From UBA10003 sp964365025 (GTDB lineage: Bacteria > Patescibacteriota > Patescibacteriia > Magasanikbacterales > UBA10003): DNA of 14,120 nt. Of this stretch, positions 7,057 through 12,536 are shown piece after piece. The stretch spans positions 1-14,120 of the forward strand of contig CAYIOJ010000024.1 of the NCBI GenBank assembly GCA_964365025.1, in the 5' to 3' direction. Below the pieces are notes generated by a model, which did not search any database, had not been told where the DNA came from, and was given only the letters and a program-made list of their open reading frames with translations. Numbering within the stretch: position 1 is the stretch's first letter; the number at the start of each line of letters is the position of its first letter. The translations under genes and the position numbers were made by a program.

Positions 7057-7857
7057 ATGTGCGAATGCAAAAATGAGAATGGCAATGGGTCTTGCTCTTG
7101 CCACGGCCATAATTTTGGCCACATTTTTATTAAAGTCCTCGTCGGCATTTTATTGGCCTATCTGATTGTGTATGTCGGCACATTGGCGCGAAATAATGTT
7201 AAGAAATATAATTTTATTGGCAAAGCCGAGCGGATGCAAAACACCATTACTGTGAGCGGGGAAGGTAAAGTAACCGGTACCCCGAATATCGCCGTGACGG
7301 AAATCGGTTTAGTCACGGAAAAGGCCGAGGTGGCTTCGGCGCAAACAGAAAATTCCGAAAAAATGAATAAATTGATCAGTGAAGTGAAAAAACTTGGCAT
7401 TAAAGACGAGGATATTCAAACTACACAGTATTCGATTTATCCCAAATATGATTACACCGAAGGCAAAAGCATTTTGAGCGGCTATACGGTGCAGCAGAGC
7501 GTGACCGTGAAAATTCGCGATTTGACGAAAATCAATACGGTTTTGGCTAAAGTGGGTCAGGTTGGCGCCAATCAAGTGAGCAGTTTGAGTTTTACGATTG
7601 ACGATAAAGAGGCCTTGCGGGCTAGCGCGCGCGAATTGGCTTTGAAAAATGTGCAGGAAAAAGCCGCGGCGTTGGCGCGAGCCTTGGGCGTGCGCTTGGT
7701 GCGGGTGGTGTCTTTTAACGAAGATATTGGGAATGTTGGCCTGATGAAAGGCTACCCGATGTATGCAGATGGTCTAGGCGGAGGCGGGGCGCCGGACATC
7801 CAGACCGGCAGTTTGGACATTAAAGTTAGCGCGAATGTGGTGTACGAGATTGAATAA
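7057..7857 (+). CDS. SIMPL (DUF541) domain protein with Cys/His-rich cytoplasmic N-terminus
   Basis: 266 residues from ATG 7057; a TTG at 6973 would add 28 hydrophobic residues. Layout: a short N-terminal cluster with C2, C4, C13, C15, H16, H18 and H22; one TM segment (about 23-43, FIKVLVGILLAYLIVYVG); then a SIMPL domain (about 60-266) beginning NTITVSGEGKVTGTPNIA, with LGIKDEDIQTTQYSIYPKY and SGYTVQQSVTVKIRD typical of DUF541. SIMPL proteins are usually secreted or membrane-anchored and form oligomers (BP26-like channels); their molecular role is poorly known. The Cys/His cluster looks able to bind a metal and is not part of the standard domain. The gene's G+C rises sharply after the TM region. 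Confidence 0.85.
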   Translation: MCECKNENGNGSCSCHGHNFGHIFIKVLVGILLAYLIVYVGTLARNNVKKYNFIGKAERMQNTITVSGEGKVTGTPNIAVTEIGLVTEKAEVASAQTENSEKMNKLISEVKKLGIKDEDIQTTQYSIYPKYDYTEGKSILSGYTVQQSVTVKIRDLTKINTVLAKVGQVGANQVSSLSFTIDDKEALRASARELALKNVQEKAAALARALGVRLVRVVSFNEDIGNVGLMKGYPMYADGLGGGGAPDIQTGSLDIKVSANVVYEIE

Positions 7858-7862
7858 TATAA

Positions 7863-7915
7863 GCGAAGCTTGGAATTTCTGCGGGCTTCGCAAATCAAAA
7901 ACAAGTTTTTGATTT
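7863..7915. repeat. Two adjacent hairpins between the SIMPL gene and eno
   Basis: First hairpin: GCGAAGC (7863-7869) with GCTTCGC (7885-7891), 15-nt loop. Second, abutting it: AAATCAAAAA (7892-7901) with TTTTTGATTT (7906-7915), loop CAAG. Neither is followed by a clean U-tract, so a standard terminator is unlikely. They lie 18 nt before the eno start and would sit in its leader if transcription reads through. Function open. Confidence 0.6.
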
Positions 7916-7933
7916 GACTCATCCCTTGAAATT

Positions 7934-9160
7934 ATGAAAATAAAACAAATTTTGGCTCGGGAAATTTTGGACTCGCGAGGCAATCCGACCGTGCGGACGC
8001 GAGTAATTTTGGAGTCGGGCGTGATGGGCGAAGCGGCCGTGCCTTCCGGCGCCTCCACTGGAAGCCACGAGGCATTAGAATTGCGCGACGGCGGAAAAAG
8101 ATACGGCGGCAAAGGGGTGTTGCAGGCCGTGAAAAATGTGAATGGCATGATTGCTAAATTATTGATTGGAATGGATTGCGCGAAACAGGAAGAGATTGAC
8201 AAAAAAATGATTGAGGCCGATGGCACGGAGAATAAATCGCGCTTGGGCGCTAATGCTATTTTGAGTGTTTCTCTGGCTTGCGCGCGGGCGGCGGCCGTGG
8301 CCGAGCAGAAGTCGCTTTATGAATATCTGCAAAAGTATTTTGGTTTTGTCGTTTCGCGCGTAATGCCTCGGCCAATGATGAATGTCATCAATGGCGGAGT
8401 TCACGCTGACAGTGGTTTGGAGGTGCAAGAATTTATGATTGTGCCGTTGCAAAAAAGTATGGCCGAGCGAGTGCGGGCCGGCGCGGAGATTTTTCACGCT
8501 TTGAAAAAGTTTTTGGCTTCGGCCGGGCTGTCCACTGGCGTGGGCGATGAGGGCGGATTCGCGCCAAGATTGAAAAATAACGAAGAAGCGTTGAAGATTT
8601 TAACAAAGGCCGTCAAGGCCGCCGGTTATCAGCCGGGCAAAGAGGTTGGTTTGGCCATGGACGCGGCCGCCTCGGAATTTTTTGTCAAGGGGAAATATAA
8701 TTTTGAGGGCAAAAAATTATTGGCCGCTGATTTGTCAAAAATTTATTTGAGTTGGGTAAAAAAATATCCGCTGATTTCCATTGAAGACCCTTTTGCCGAA
8801 GACGATTGGGAAGCGTGGAAAAAATTTAGGTCCAGCGCATTGGTGGTGGGTGATGATTTGTTTGTTACTAATGTTGAGCGTTTGAAAAAAGGCGTAAAGC
8901 TGGGCGCGGCCAATGCCATTTTGATTAAATTAAATCAAATCGGCACTTTGATTGAAACTATTGAGACGATTAAGTTGGCGCGAAAGAATAATTATAAAGT
9001 GATAATTTCGCATCGTTCCGGCGAGACCGCGGACACTTTTATCGCGGATTTAGCTGTGGCAGTGGGGGCGGATTTTATTAAGACTGGCTCTTTGTCGCGG
9101 TCAGAGCGGGTGGAGAAGTATAATCGGCTGATGGAGATTGAGGAGGAAATTAAAATTTAG
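7934..9160 (+). CDS. eno: Enolase
   Basis: Cytosolic Mg-dependent enzyme converting 2-phosphoglycerate to phosphoenolpyruvate; in many bacteria also in the RNA degradosome. 408 residues, slightly shorter than the usual 420-430. Seen: ILDSRGNPTV, the mobile loop VPSGASTGSHEALELRDG, INGGVHADSGLEVQEFM (Glu164), GVGDEGGFAP (Glu206), Mg ligands Asp243 (AMDAAASEF), Glu284 (SIEDPFAEDDW) and Asp307 (VGDDLF), catalytic Lys332 in LIKLNQIGT, SHRSGET (Arg361, Ser362) and Lys383 in FIKTGSLSRSER. The common INGGAHA is INGGVHA here. No SD is visible before ATG 7934. It is followed by a perfect intrinsic terminator at 9192. Confidence 0.98.
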   Translation: MKIKQILAREILDSRGNPTVRTRVILESGVMGEAAVPSGASTGSHEALELRDGGKRYGGKGVLQAVKNVNGMIAKLLIGMDCAKQEEIDKKMIEADGTENKSRLGANAILSVSLACARAAAVAEQKSLYEYLQKYFGFVVSRVMPRPMMNVINGGVHADSGLEVQEFMIVPLQKSMAERVRAGAEIFHALKKFLASAGLSTGVGDEGGFAPRLKNNEEALKILTKAVKAAGYQPGKEVGLAMDAAASEFFVKGKYNFEGKKLLAADLSKIYLSWVKKYPLISIEDPFAEDDWEAWKKFRSSALVVGDDLFVTNVERLKKGVKLGAANAILIKLNQIGTLIETIETIKLARKNNYKVIISHRSGETADTFIADLAVAVGADFIKTGSLSRSERVEKYNRLMEIEEEIKI

Positions 9161-9191
9161 CTTATTTTAGCTAAAAATTAGATTTTTTAGG

Positions 9192-9220
9192 AAAATGCCT
9201 CTTGACAAAGAGGCATTTTT
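9192..9220 (+). terminator. Intrinsic terminator of eno
   Basis: AAAATGCCTC (9192-9201) pairs perfectly with GAGGCATTTT (9210-9219), loop TTGACAAA, ending in a T-run. It is 31 nt after the eno stop. The loop contains the -35 box of the next promoter. Confidence 0.85.
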
Positions 9221-9230
9221 GTGCTATACT
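9202..9230 (+). promoter_or_regulatory. Near-consensus promoter with -35 box in the terminator loop
   Basis: TTGACA (9202-9207, perfect -35), a 17-bp spacer, and TATACT (9225-9230, five of six), with TGC at 9222-9224 making an extended -10. This is the best promoter in the window. Transcription should start near 9237, at the foot of the first hairpin of the downstream RNA. No CDS with a normal leader follows closely, which fits a highly expressed RNA or a long structured leader. Confidence 0.88.
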
Positions 9231-9237
9231 GATCTGT

Positions 9238-9261
9238 TTAACTCAAAATAGGTTGAGTTAA
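9238..9261 (+). other. 5'-terminal hairpin of the transcript
   Basis: TTAACTCAA (9238-9246) pairs perfectly with TTGAGTTAA (9253-9261), loop AATAGG. It begins at the predicted transcription start, so it could protect the 5' end. Immediately after it, AGCGGC (9261-9266) can pair with GCCGCT (9361-9366), enclosing the T-arm domain. Confidence 0.6.
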
Positions 9262-9281
9262 GCGGCTTTACAGCCCAAAAT

Positions 9282-9364
9282 GGCATTGCCGTCAAAAAAG
9301 GTCCCGGGTGGGACGCCGGCAACGGTTGACGGGTTTGGCGTGGGTTCGACTCCCACCGATGCCG
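9282..9364 (+). ncRNA. tRNA-like (T-arm plus acceptor-like) domain
   Basis: A canonical T-arm, GTGGG-TTCGACT-CCCAC (9340-9356), is followed directly by CGATGCC (9357-9363). That strand pairs over 7 bp with GGCATTG (9282-9288), exactly where a tRNA acceptor stem would be. A G follows at the discriminator position, then CTA instead of CCA. Between them, CCGTCAA (9289-9295) pairs perfectly with TTGACGG (9326-9332), enclosing TCCC-GGGT-GGGA and CCG-GCAA-CGG hairpins (the latter a GNRA loop). There is no D-arm or anticodon loop, so this is not a normal tRNA. The pairing is seen directly; a role as RNase P/EF-Tu/CCA-enzyme mimic or as a structural T-loop is inference. Confidence 0.55.
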
Positions 9365-9431
9365 CTAGAGAACGAAACTTCGCAGGGAGGTCTTGCGAGG
9401 TTCAGGAATGAACAGAAGAAGGGAATTGAAA

Positions 9432-9695
9432 ATGTACATCAACGATGAAATGGCTGCCGAGCCTCGGTGGGGCGGCGGCGGTTGGCAGGCCGAGGGCGAG
9501 GACGGCATGGGTGGAATCGCTTTGCGGTTCGCGCATAGCGAGGACATCGAGGTACCGCTCTTTGGGTACCCCGTCCGGCCTCGGCACCAGCACTTCACCC
9601 CGTTGCGCACGACCGAGGAGCGGGCGCGGAGCCGTTCGTCGGAGTCGGAGGAGCGGGCGCGGCTGGCGCGAATCGCGCGTCGGCGCAACTCCTAG
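9432..9695 (+). CDS. Possible small Arg-rich protein with high-GC codon use
   Basis: 87 codons from ATG 9432, which has AAGGGA at 9419-9424 with 7-nt spacing; ATG 9408 would add eight residues. Product starts MYINDEMAAEPRW, then a Gly-rich turn WGGGGWQ, a middle part DIEVPLFGYPVRPRHQH, and an Arg/Glu tail with EERAR twice, encoded by an exact 15-nt repeat (9615-9629 and 9648-9662). Counting by hand, about 72 of 87 codons end in G or C while about 48 have G/C at position two. This bias is expected for a real gene from a high-GC source and is unlike the neighbours. No homologue recalled. It lies inside the structured transcript, so it may be translated from it or be chance. No TM or signal. Confidence 0.4.
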   Translation: MYINDEMAAEPRWGGGGWQAEGEDGMGGIALRFAHSEDIEVPLFGYPVRPRHQHFTPLRTTEERARSRSSESEERARLARIARRRNS

Positions 9696-9807
9696 GCCAG
9701 TCTCGGTCCCGTCCTTTTTTAAGGGGGCCGTCGGGATACATCAACAGGCGGGGGCTACACTCCACATTTAAGTGCCAAACCGCCATACCGAAGAAAGGAG
9801 AACCCGA

Positions 9808-9831
9808 GTGGTTTTCTCGGGATTCGTCTAG
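9808..9831 (+). other. Seven-codon ORF with ideal SD (VVFSGFV)
   Basis: AAAGGAG (9794-9800), 7-nt spacer, GTG GTT TTC TCG GGA TTC GTC TAG. The start codon lies at the top of the CCCGAG/CTCGGG hairpin stem, so initiation and the hairpin are mutually exclusive. It may be a leader-type peptide or chance. Confidence 0.2.
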
Positions 9832-9963
9832 TTTTGGCAATGATGACAGCCGGTAAGTCCGTCCGGTTGTCTAAGCCAATTTTGGAAACGGACAAGGTCG
9901 GCGCCGCTCGCGCATTATCGCGGCGCCAAACTATCAACCTAAAACCTCAAGAAGGGAGGAAAT

Positions 9964-9990
9964 ATGGACTATCCGTCGGGCTTCCGTTAA
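9964..9990 (+). other. Eight-codon ORF with strong SD (MDYPSGFR)
   Basis: GGGAGGA (9954-9960) lies 3-4 nt before ATG 9964. The frame ends TAA at 9988-9990, inside the loop of the 9981-10004 hairpin and 31 nt before the terminator stem. It shares SGF with the product of the 9808 ORF. Strong SDs are otherwise rare in this window. Confidence 0.25.
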
Positions 9991-10021
9991 CTAGAAAGCG
10001 GAAGGCTACGACACAACTCGT

Positions 10022-10053
10022 GGGTGGATGAGCTTGCTCTCCACCCTTTTTTT
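10022..10053 (+). terminator. Strong intrinsic terminator of the 9237 transcript
   Basis: GGGTGGA (10022-10028) pairs with TCCACCC (10040-10046); a bulged T and an inner GAG/CTC with a CTTG loop extend the stem. Seven Ts follow (10047-10053). Very strong by the usual criteria. Confidence 0.92.
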
Positions 10054-10054
10054 A

Positions 10055-10083
10055 TTGCCAAAAACATTTTTTTCCGATAGAAT
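10055..10083 (+). promoter_or_regulatory. gpmI promoter, nearly leaderless
   Basis: TTGCCA (10055-10060), 17-bp spacer, TAGAAT (10078-10083), each five of six to consensus. Transcription would start near 10090, only about 6 nt before the ATG at 10096. It begins two bases after the preceding T-run, so gpmI is uncoupled from the upstream transcript. Confidence 0.7.
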
Positions 10084-10095
10084 AGAGATACTTTT

Positions 10096-11673
10096 ATGAA
10101 TAAACACAAACCCGTTGTTCTCATAATCCTAGACGGCTGGGGCGTGGCGCCGGCAGGCGACGGCAATGCCATAAGCCAAGCCAAATTGCCTAATTTTAAT
10201 CATTTCGTCACCACTTACCCGGCTATGACTCTATTGGCGTCAGGCAATGAAGTGGGTTTGGAATGGGGGCAAATGGGCAATTCCGAGGTTGGGCACGCCA
10301 ATATCGGCGCCGGCCGCGTGTGTTATCAAACTTTGTCGCGCGTCAATAAATCCATTAGCGACGGATCATTTTTTGAAAATAAAACTTTGGTCAGGGCGTG
10401 TGAATATGCCAACAAACAAAAAAGTATTCTGCATTTGATGGGGCTGGTGAGCAACGGCAATGTGCATTCTGCAGAAGATCATCTTTACGCGCTGTTGGAT
10501 TTGGCGCGGCGGCAGAAAGTCAAAGAAGTATTGATTCATATTTTTTTGGACGGCCGCGACGCGCTGTTTAATGGCGGCTTGGAATCAGTAAAGAAATTGC
10601 AGGCAAAAATCAAAGAATTAAAAATTGGAAAAATTGTTTCAATTGCCGGCCGTTTTTACGCCATGGACAGAGACAATCGCTGGGACAGAACGCAAAAAGC
10701 GTATGAGGCCATTGCTTTGGGCAAAGCGGCTGAAACATTCAGCGATCCCTTGAAAGCCATTCAGGCCTCGTATGATAAAAAAGTTTATGATGAAGAATTT
10801 GTGCCTGTGGCAATTGTCGGCAAAGGCGACGCGCCGCATAAAATCGGAAAAAAAGACGCGATTGTTTTTTTTAATTTTCGGCCTGACCGCGCGCGCCAGC
10901 TGACCAAGGCCTTTGTCTTGCCCGGTTTTGAAAAATTCCCGCGTCAATATTTTTCTGATTTATTTTTTACCACCATGACTGAATTTGAAAAGGATTTACC
11001 AGTAGAGGTGGCTTTTGCTCCACAAGTTATTAAAAATTGTTTGGCAGAAGCGGTGTCCACGGCCGGATTAAAACAATTTCACGCGGCCGAGACGGAAAAA
11101 TACGCGCATATTACTTTTTTTCTCAATGGCATGATTGAAAAAGAATTCCCGGGCGAAGAACGGCTGATTATTCCTTCGCCGCAAGTGGCCACTTACGATC
11201 AGCAGCCGGAAATGTCAGCGCCCGAAATCACCAAAGTAACCTTGAAAGCGGTGGAGAGCGACAAGTATGATTTTATCGCCATGAATCTGGCCAATGCCGA
11301 TATGGTGGCGCATTCCGGATTGATGAAGCCGACAGTTAAGGGTTTGGAAGTTATTGATAAATGTTTGGGTCAAATCGCGGATTTGGTTTTGGCCAAAGAT
11401 GGCGCGGTGGTGATCACCGCTGACCATGGCAATGCCGAGGAACTGATAAATTTGCAAACTAATGAAATGGATAAAGAACACAGCACCAATCCCGTGCCAA
11501 TGCTCGTGATCGCGCGCGAACTGGAAGGGCAAAAAGGAGCGGGGGGCGATGCTTTGGGCGGGGATTTGAGTTTGATTCCGCCGGTTGGTTTGATATCAGA
11601 CGTGGCGCCAACGGTTTTGAAATTGCTGGGAGTGGAACAGCCTAAAGAGATGACCGCCCGCGCGCTTATTTAA
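10096..11673 (+). CDS. gpmI: 2,3-bisphosphoglycerate-independent phosphoglycerate mutase
   Basis: Mn-dependent cytosolic enzyme interconverting 3- and 2-phosphoglycerate. 525 residues, usual length. Alkaline-phosphatase-fold motifs are intact: LIILDGWG (metal Asp13), GQMGNSEVGHANIGAGR with phospho-Ser63, the substrate loop DGRDA (152-156), GRFYAMDRDNRWDR, NFRPDRARQLT, metal-binding TADHGNAEE and EHSTNPVPM. The start at 10096 gives MNKHKPVVLIILDGWG. No SD can fit if transcription starts at the predicted site, so initiation is probably leaderless. It heads a tight run: mutM follows after 1 nt, then ZIP, PAP2 and manC-like genes with gaps of 1-4 nt. Confidence 0.98.
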   Translation: MNKHKPVVLIILDGWGVAPAGDGNAISQAKLPNFNHFVTTYPAMTLLASGNEVGLEWGQMGNSEVGHANIGAGRVCYQTLSRVNKSISDGSFFENKTLVRACEYANKQKSILHLMGLVSNGNVHSAEDHLYALLDLARRQKVKEVLIHIFLDGRDALFNGGLESVKKLQAKIKELKIGKIVSIAGRFYAMDRDNRWDRTQKAYEAIALGKAAETFSDPLKAIQASYDKKVYDEEFVPVAIVGKGDAPHKIGKKDAIVFFNFRPDRARQLTKAFVLPGFEKFPRQYFSDLFFTTMTEFEKDLPVEVAFAPQVIKNCLAEAVSTAGLKQFHAAETEKYAHITFFLNGMIEKEFPGEERLIIPSPQVATYDQQPEMSAPEITKVTLKAVESDKYDFIAMNLANADMVAHSGLMKPTVKGLEVIDKCLGQIADLVLAKDGAVVITADHGNAEELINLQTNEMDKEHSTNPVPMLVIARELEGQKGAGGDALGGDLSLIPPVGLISDVAPTVLKLLGVEQPKEMTARALI

Positions 11674-11674
11674 T

Positions 11675-12535
11675 ATGCCCGAACTTCCGGAAGTGGAAAC
11701 AATTCGCCGCGATTTGAGTGAATTGGTAATCGGAAAAAGATTTGCTAAAATTGAAGTACGCGCGGCCAAAATGGTCCAGCCGCGTGATTTAAGCAAAAAG
11801 ATTTTGGGTTTAAAAATTAAAAAGATATTCAGAAGAGCCAAACTTTTAATTTTTGAATTATCGAGCGGGCAAAAATTATTGATTCATTTGAAAATGACCG
11901 GGCAATTGATTTATCGCGACAGTATCGGTGTGATAAAAGCAGTGGGTGGGCATCCCATCAAACATGACTTGCAGACATTGCCAAACAAATTCAGTCGCGT
12001 TGTTTTTATTTTCAGCGATAGAAGCTATTTATTTTTTAACGATGTCCGTAAGTTTGGTTATCTGAAATTGGTTGATTCGACCTTTTTTGAAAAAGTGTGT
12101 CAAGAATACGGCGTAGAACCGTTGAGTGAAGATTTTTCTTTGAAAAATTTTGAAAAAATTTTGGTGCGGCGGCCGAAAATGAAAATTAAGCAATTATTAA
12201 TGGAGCAGGGGCTAATAGCCGGGCTGGGTAATATTTATGCTGATGAAGTTTGTTTTCAGGCGGGTGTTCGCCCGATGAGGAAGGCCGGTGAATTGTCATT
12301 AATGGAAATTAAAAAAATTTGGCAGGCAATCCCTGTAATTTTGAAAAAATCCATTGACAAACGCGGCACTTCGGCCGATACTTATGTTGATGCCTGGGGG
12401 CGCGCGGGCGGGTTTAAACCGTATTTGATGGTTTATGGTCGGGACGGAGAGAAGTGCAAGAAGTGTGGGACGAAAATTTTAAAAATTAGGCTAGGCGGGC
12501 GCGGCACGCATTATTGCCCGCGCTGTCAGCGATAA
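11675..12535 (+). CDS. mutM: Formamidopyrimidine-DNA glycosylase
   Basis: Base-excision repair enzyme removing 8-oxoguanine and formamidopyrimidines, with AP-lyase activity. 286 residues. Catalytic N-terminus MPELPEVETIRR (Pro2, Glu3), Lys56 in RRAKLLIF, MTGQL, NDVRKFGYL, the helix-two-turn-helix region KQLLMEQGLIAGLGNIYADE (Asn186), and a complete C-terminal zinc finger with Cys261, Cys264, Cys281 and Cys284, with Arg276 in GGRGTHYCPRC. The start is fixed because mature Pro2 is the nucleophile. An insertion around residues 84-105 (GVIKAVGGHPIKHDLQTLPN) lengthens the beta domain, as in some other bacterial Fpgs. Co-transcribed with gpmI (1-nt gap). Confidence 0.97.
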   Translation: MPELPEVETIRRDLSELVIGKRFAKIEVRAAKMVQPRDLSKKILGLKIKKIFRRAKLLIFELSSGQKLLIHLKMTGQLIYRDSIGVIKAVGGHPIKHDLQTLPNKFSRVVFIFSDRSYLFFNDVRKFGYLKLVDSTFFEKVCQEYGVEPLSEDFSLKNFEKILVRRPKMKIKQLLMEQGLIAGLGNIYADEVCFQAGVRPMRKAGELSLMEIKKIWQAIPVILKKSIDKRGTSADTYVDAWGRAGGFKPYLMVYGRDGEKCKKCGTKILKIRLGGRGTHYCPRCQR

Positions 12536-12536
12536 T

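Larger units (their letters stand above)
9696..10021 (+). other. Hairpin-rich 3' segment of the 9237 transcript, no confident gene
   Basis: At least five successive stem-loops fill this stretch (positions are given in the ncRNA entry). The best are GACAGCCGG/CCGGTTGTC (9845-9853/9863-9871, loop TAAGTCCGT) inside TTGGC/GCCAA, and GGCGCCGC/GCGGCGCC (9900-9907/9920-9927). A 62-codon frame from ATG 9840 is open to the terminator but has no SD and no third-position bias. Two very short frames with good SDs are listed separately. Confidence 0.55.
9237..10053 (+). ncRNA. Candidate large structured RNA (about 817 nt) between eno and gpmI
   Basis: Bounded by a near-consensus promoter and a strong intrinsic terminator, visibly more G+C-rich than its neighbours, and containing a series of stems. 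These include 9238-9246/9253-9261 (9 bp), a T-arm/acceptor-like domain 9282-9364, 9376-9384/9394-9402 (9 bp, one G-U), 9548-9556/9565-9573 (one mismatch), 9707-9711/9732-9736, 9747-9751/9780-9784, 9803-9808/9816-9821, 9834-9838/9875-9879 enclosing 9845-9853/9863-9871 (9 bp, one G-U), 9900-9907/9920-9927 (8 bp) and 9975-9978/10009-10012 enclosing 9981-9986/9999-10004. From 9707 to 10046 the hairpins nearly tile the sequence. It does not match tmRNA, RNase P, SRP, 6S or rRNA as I know them. It may also encode a small protein at 9432-9695, so a structured mRNA is the main alternative. Confidence 0.5.

Noticed and set aside
9282..9364. A normal tRNA gene
   Set aside because: T-arm and acceptor stem are present, but no D-arm or 7-nt anticodon loop can be placed in the 51 nt between them, and the end is CTA, not CCA.
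9280..9411. 43-codon ORF (MALPSKKVPGG...) whose TGA overlaps the ATG at 9408
   Set aside because: No SD, and G+C at third positions (about 58%) is no higher than at second positions (about 60%), so no coding signal. The same bases form the T-arm/acceptor-like fold, which explains the sequence better.
9365..9688. Minus-strand ORF opposite the 9432-9695 frame
   Set aside because: Shadow of a G+C-rich + strand frame: no minus-strand promoter or SD, low-complexity Ser/Arg composition.
9840..10031. About 62-codon ORF on + strand
   Set aside because: No SD, no third-position bias, and it ends inside the terminator stem; the hairpins explain the region.
9237..10053. tmRNA (standard or permuted two-piece)
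   Set aside because: No G3-U70 pair in the acceptor-like stem, no CCA, no tag frame ending in ALAA or similar, and both acceptor strands lie close together, against either standard or permuted layout.
9237..10053. RNase P RNA, SRP RNA, or a known riboswitch or T-box
   Set aside because: The conserved GAGGAAAGTCC/ACAGAA cores, the SRP GGAAGGAAGCAG loop and recognisable riboswitch cores were not found. GGTACCGCT at 9551 resembles part of a T-box but lacks the rest.
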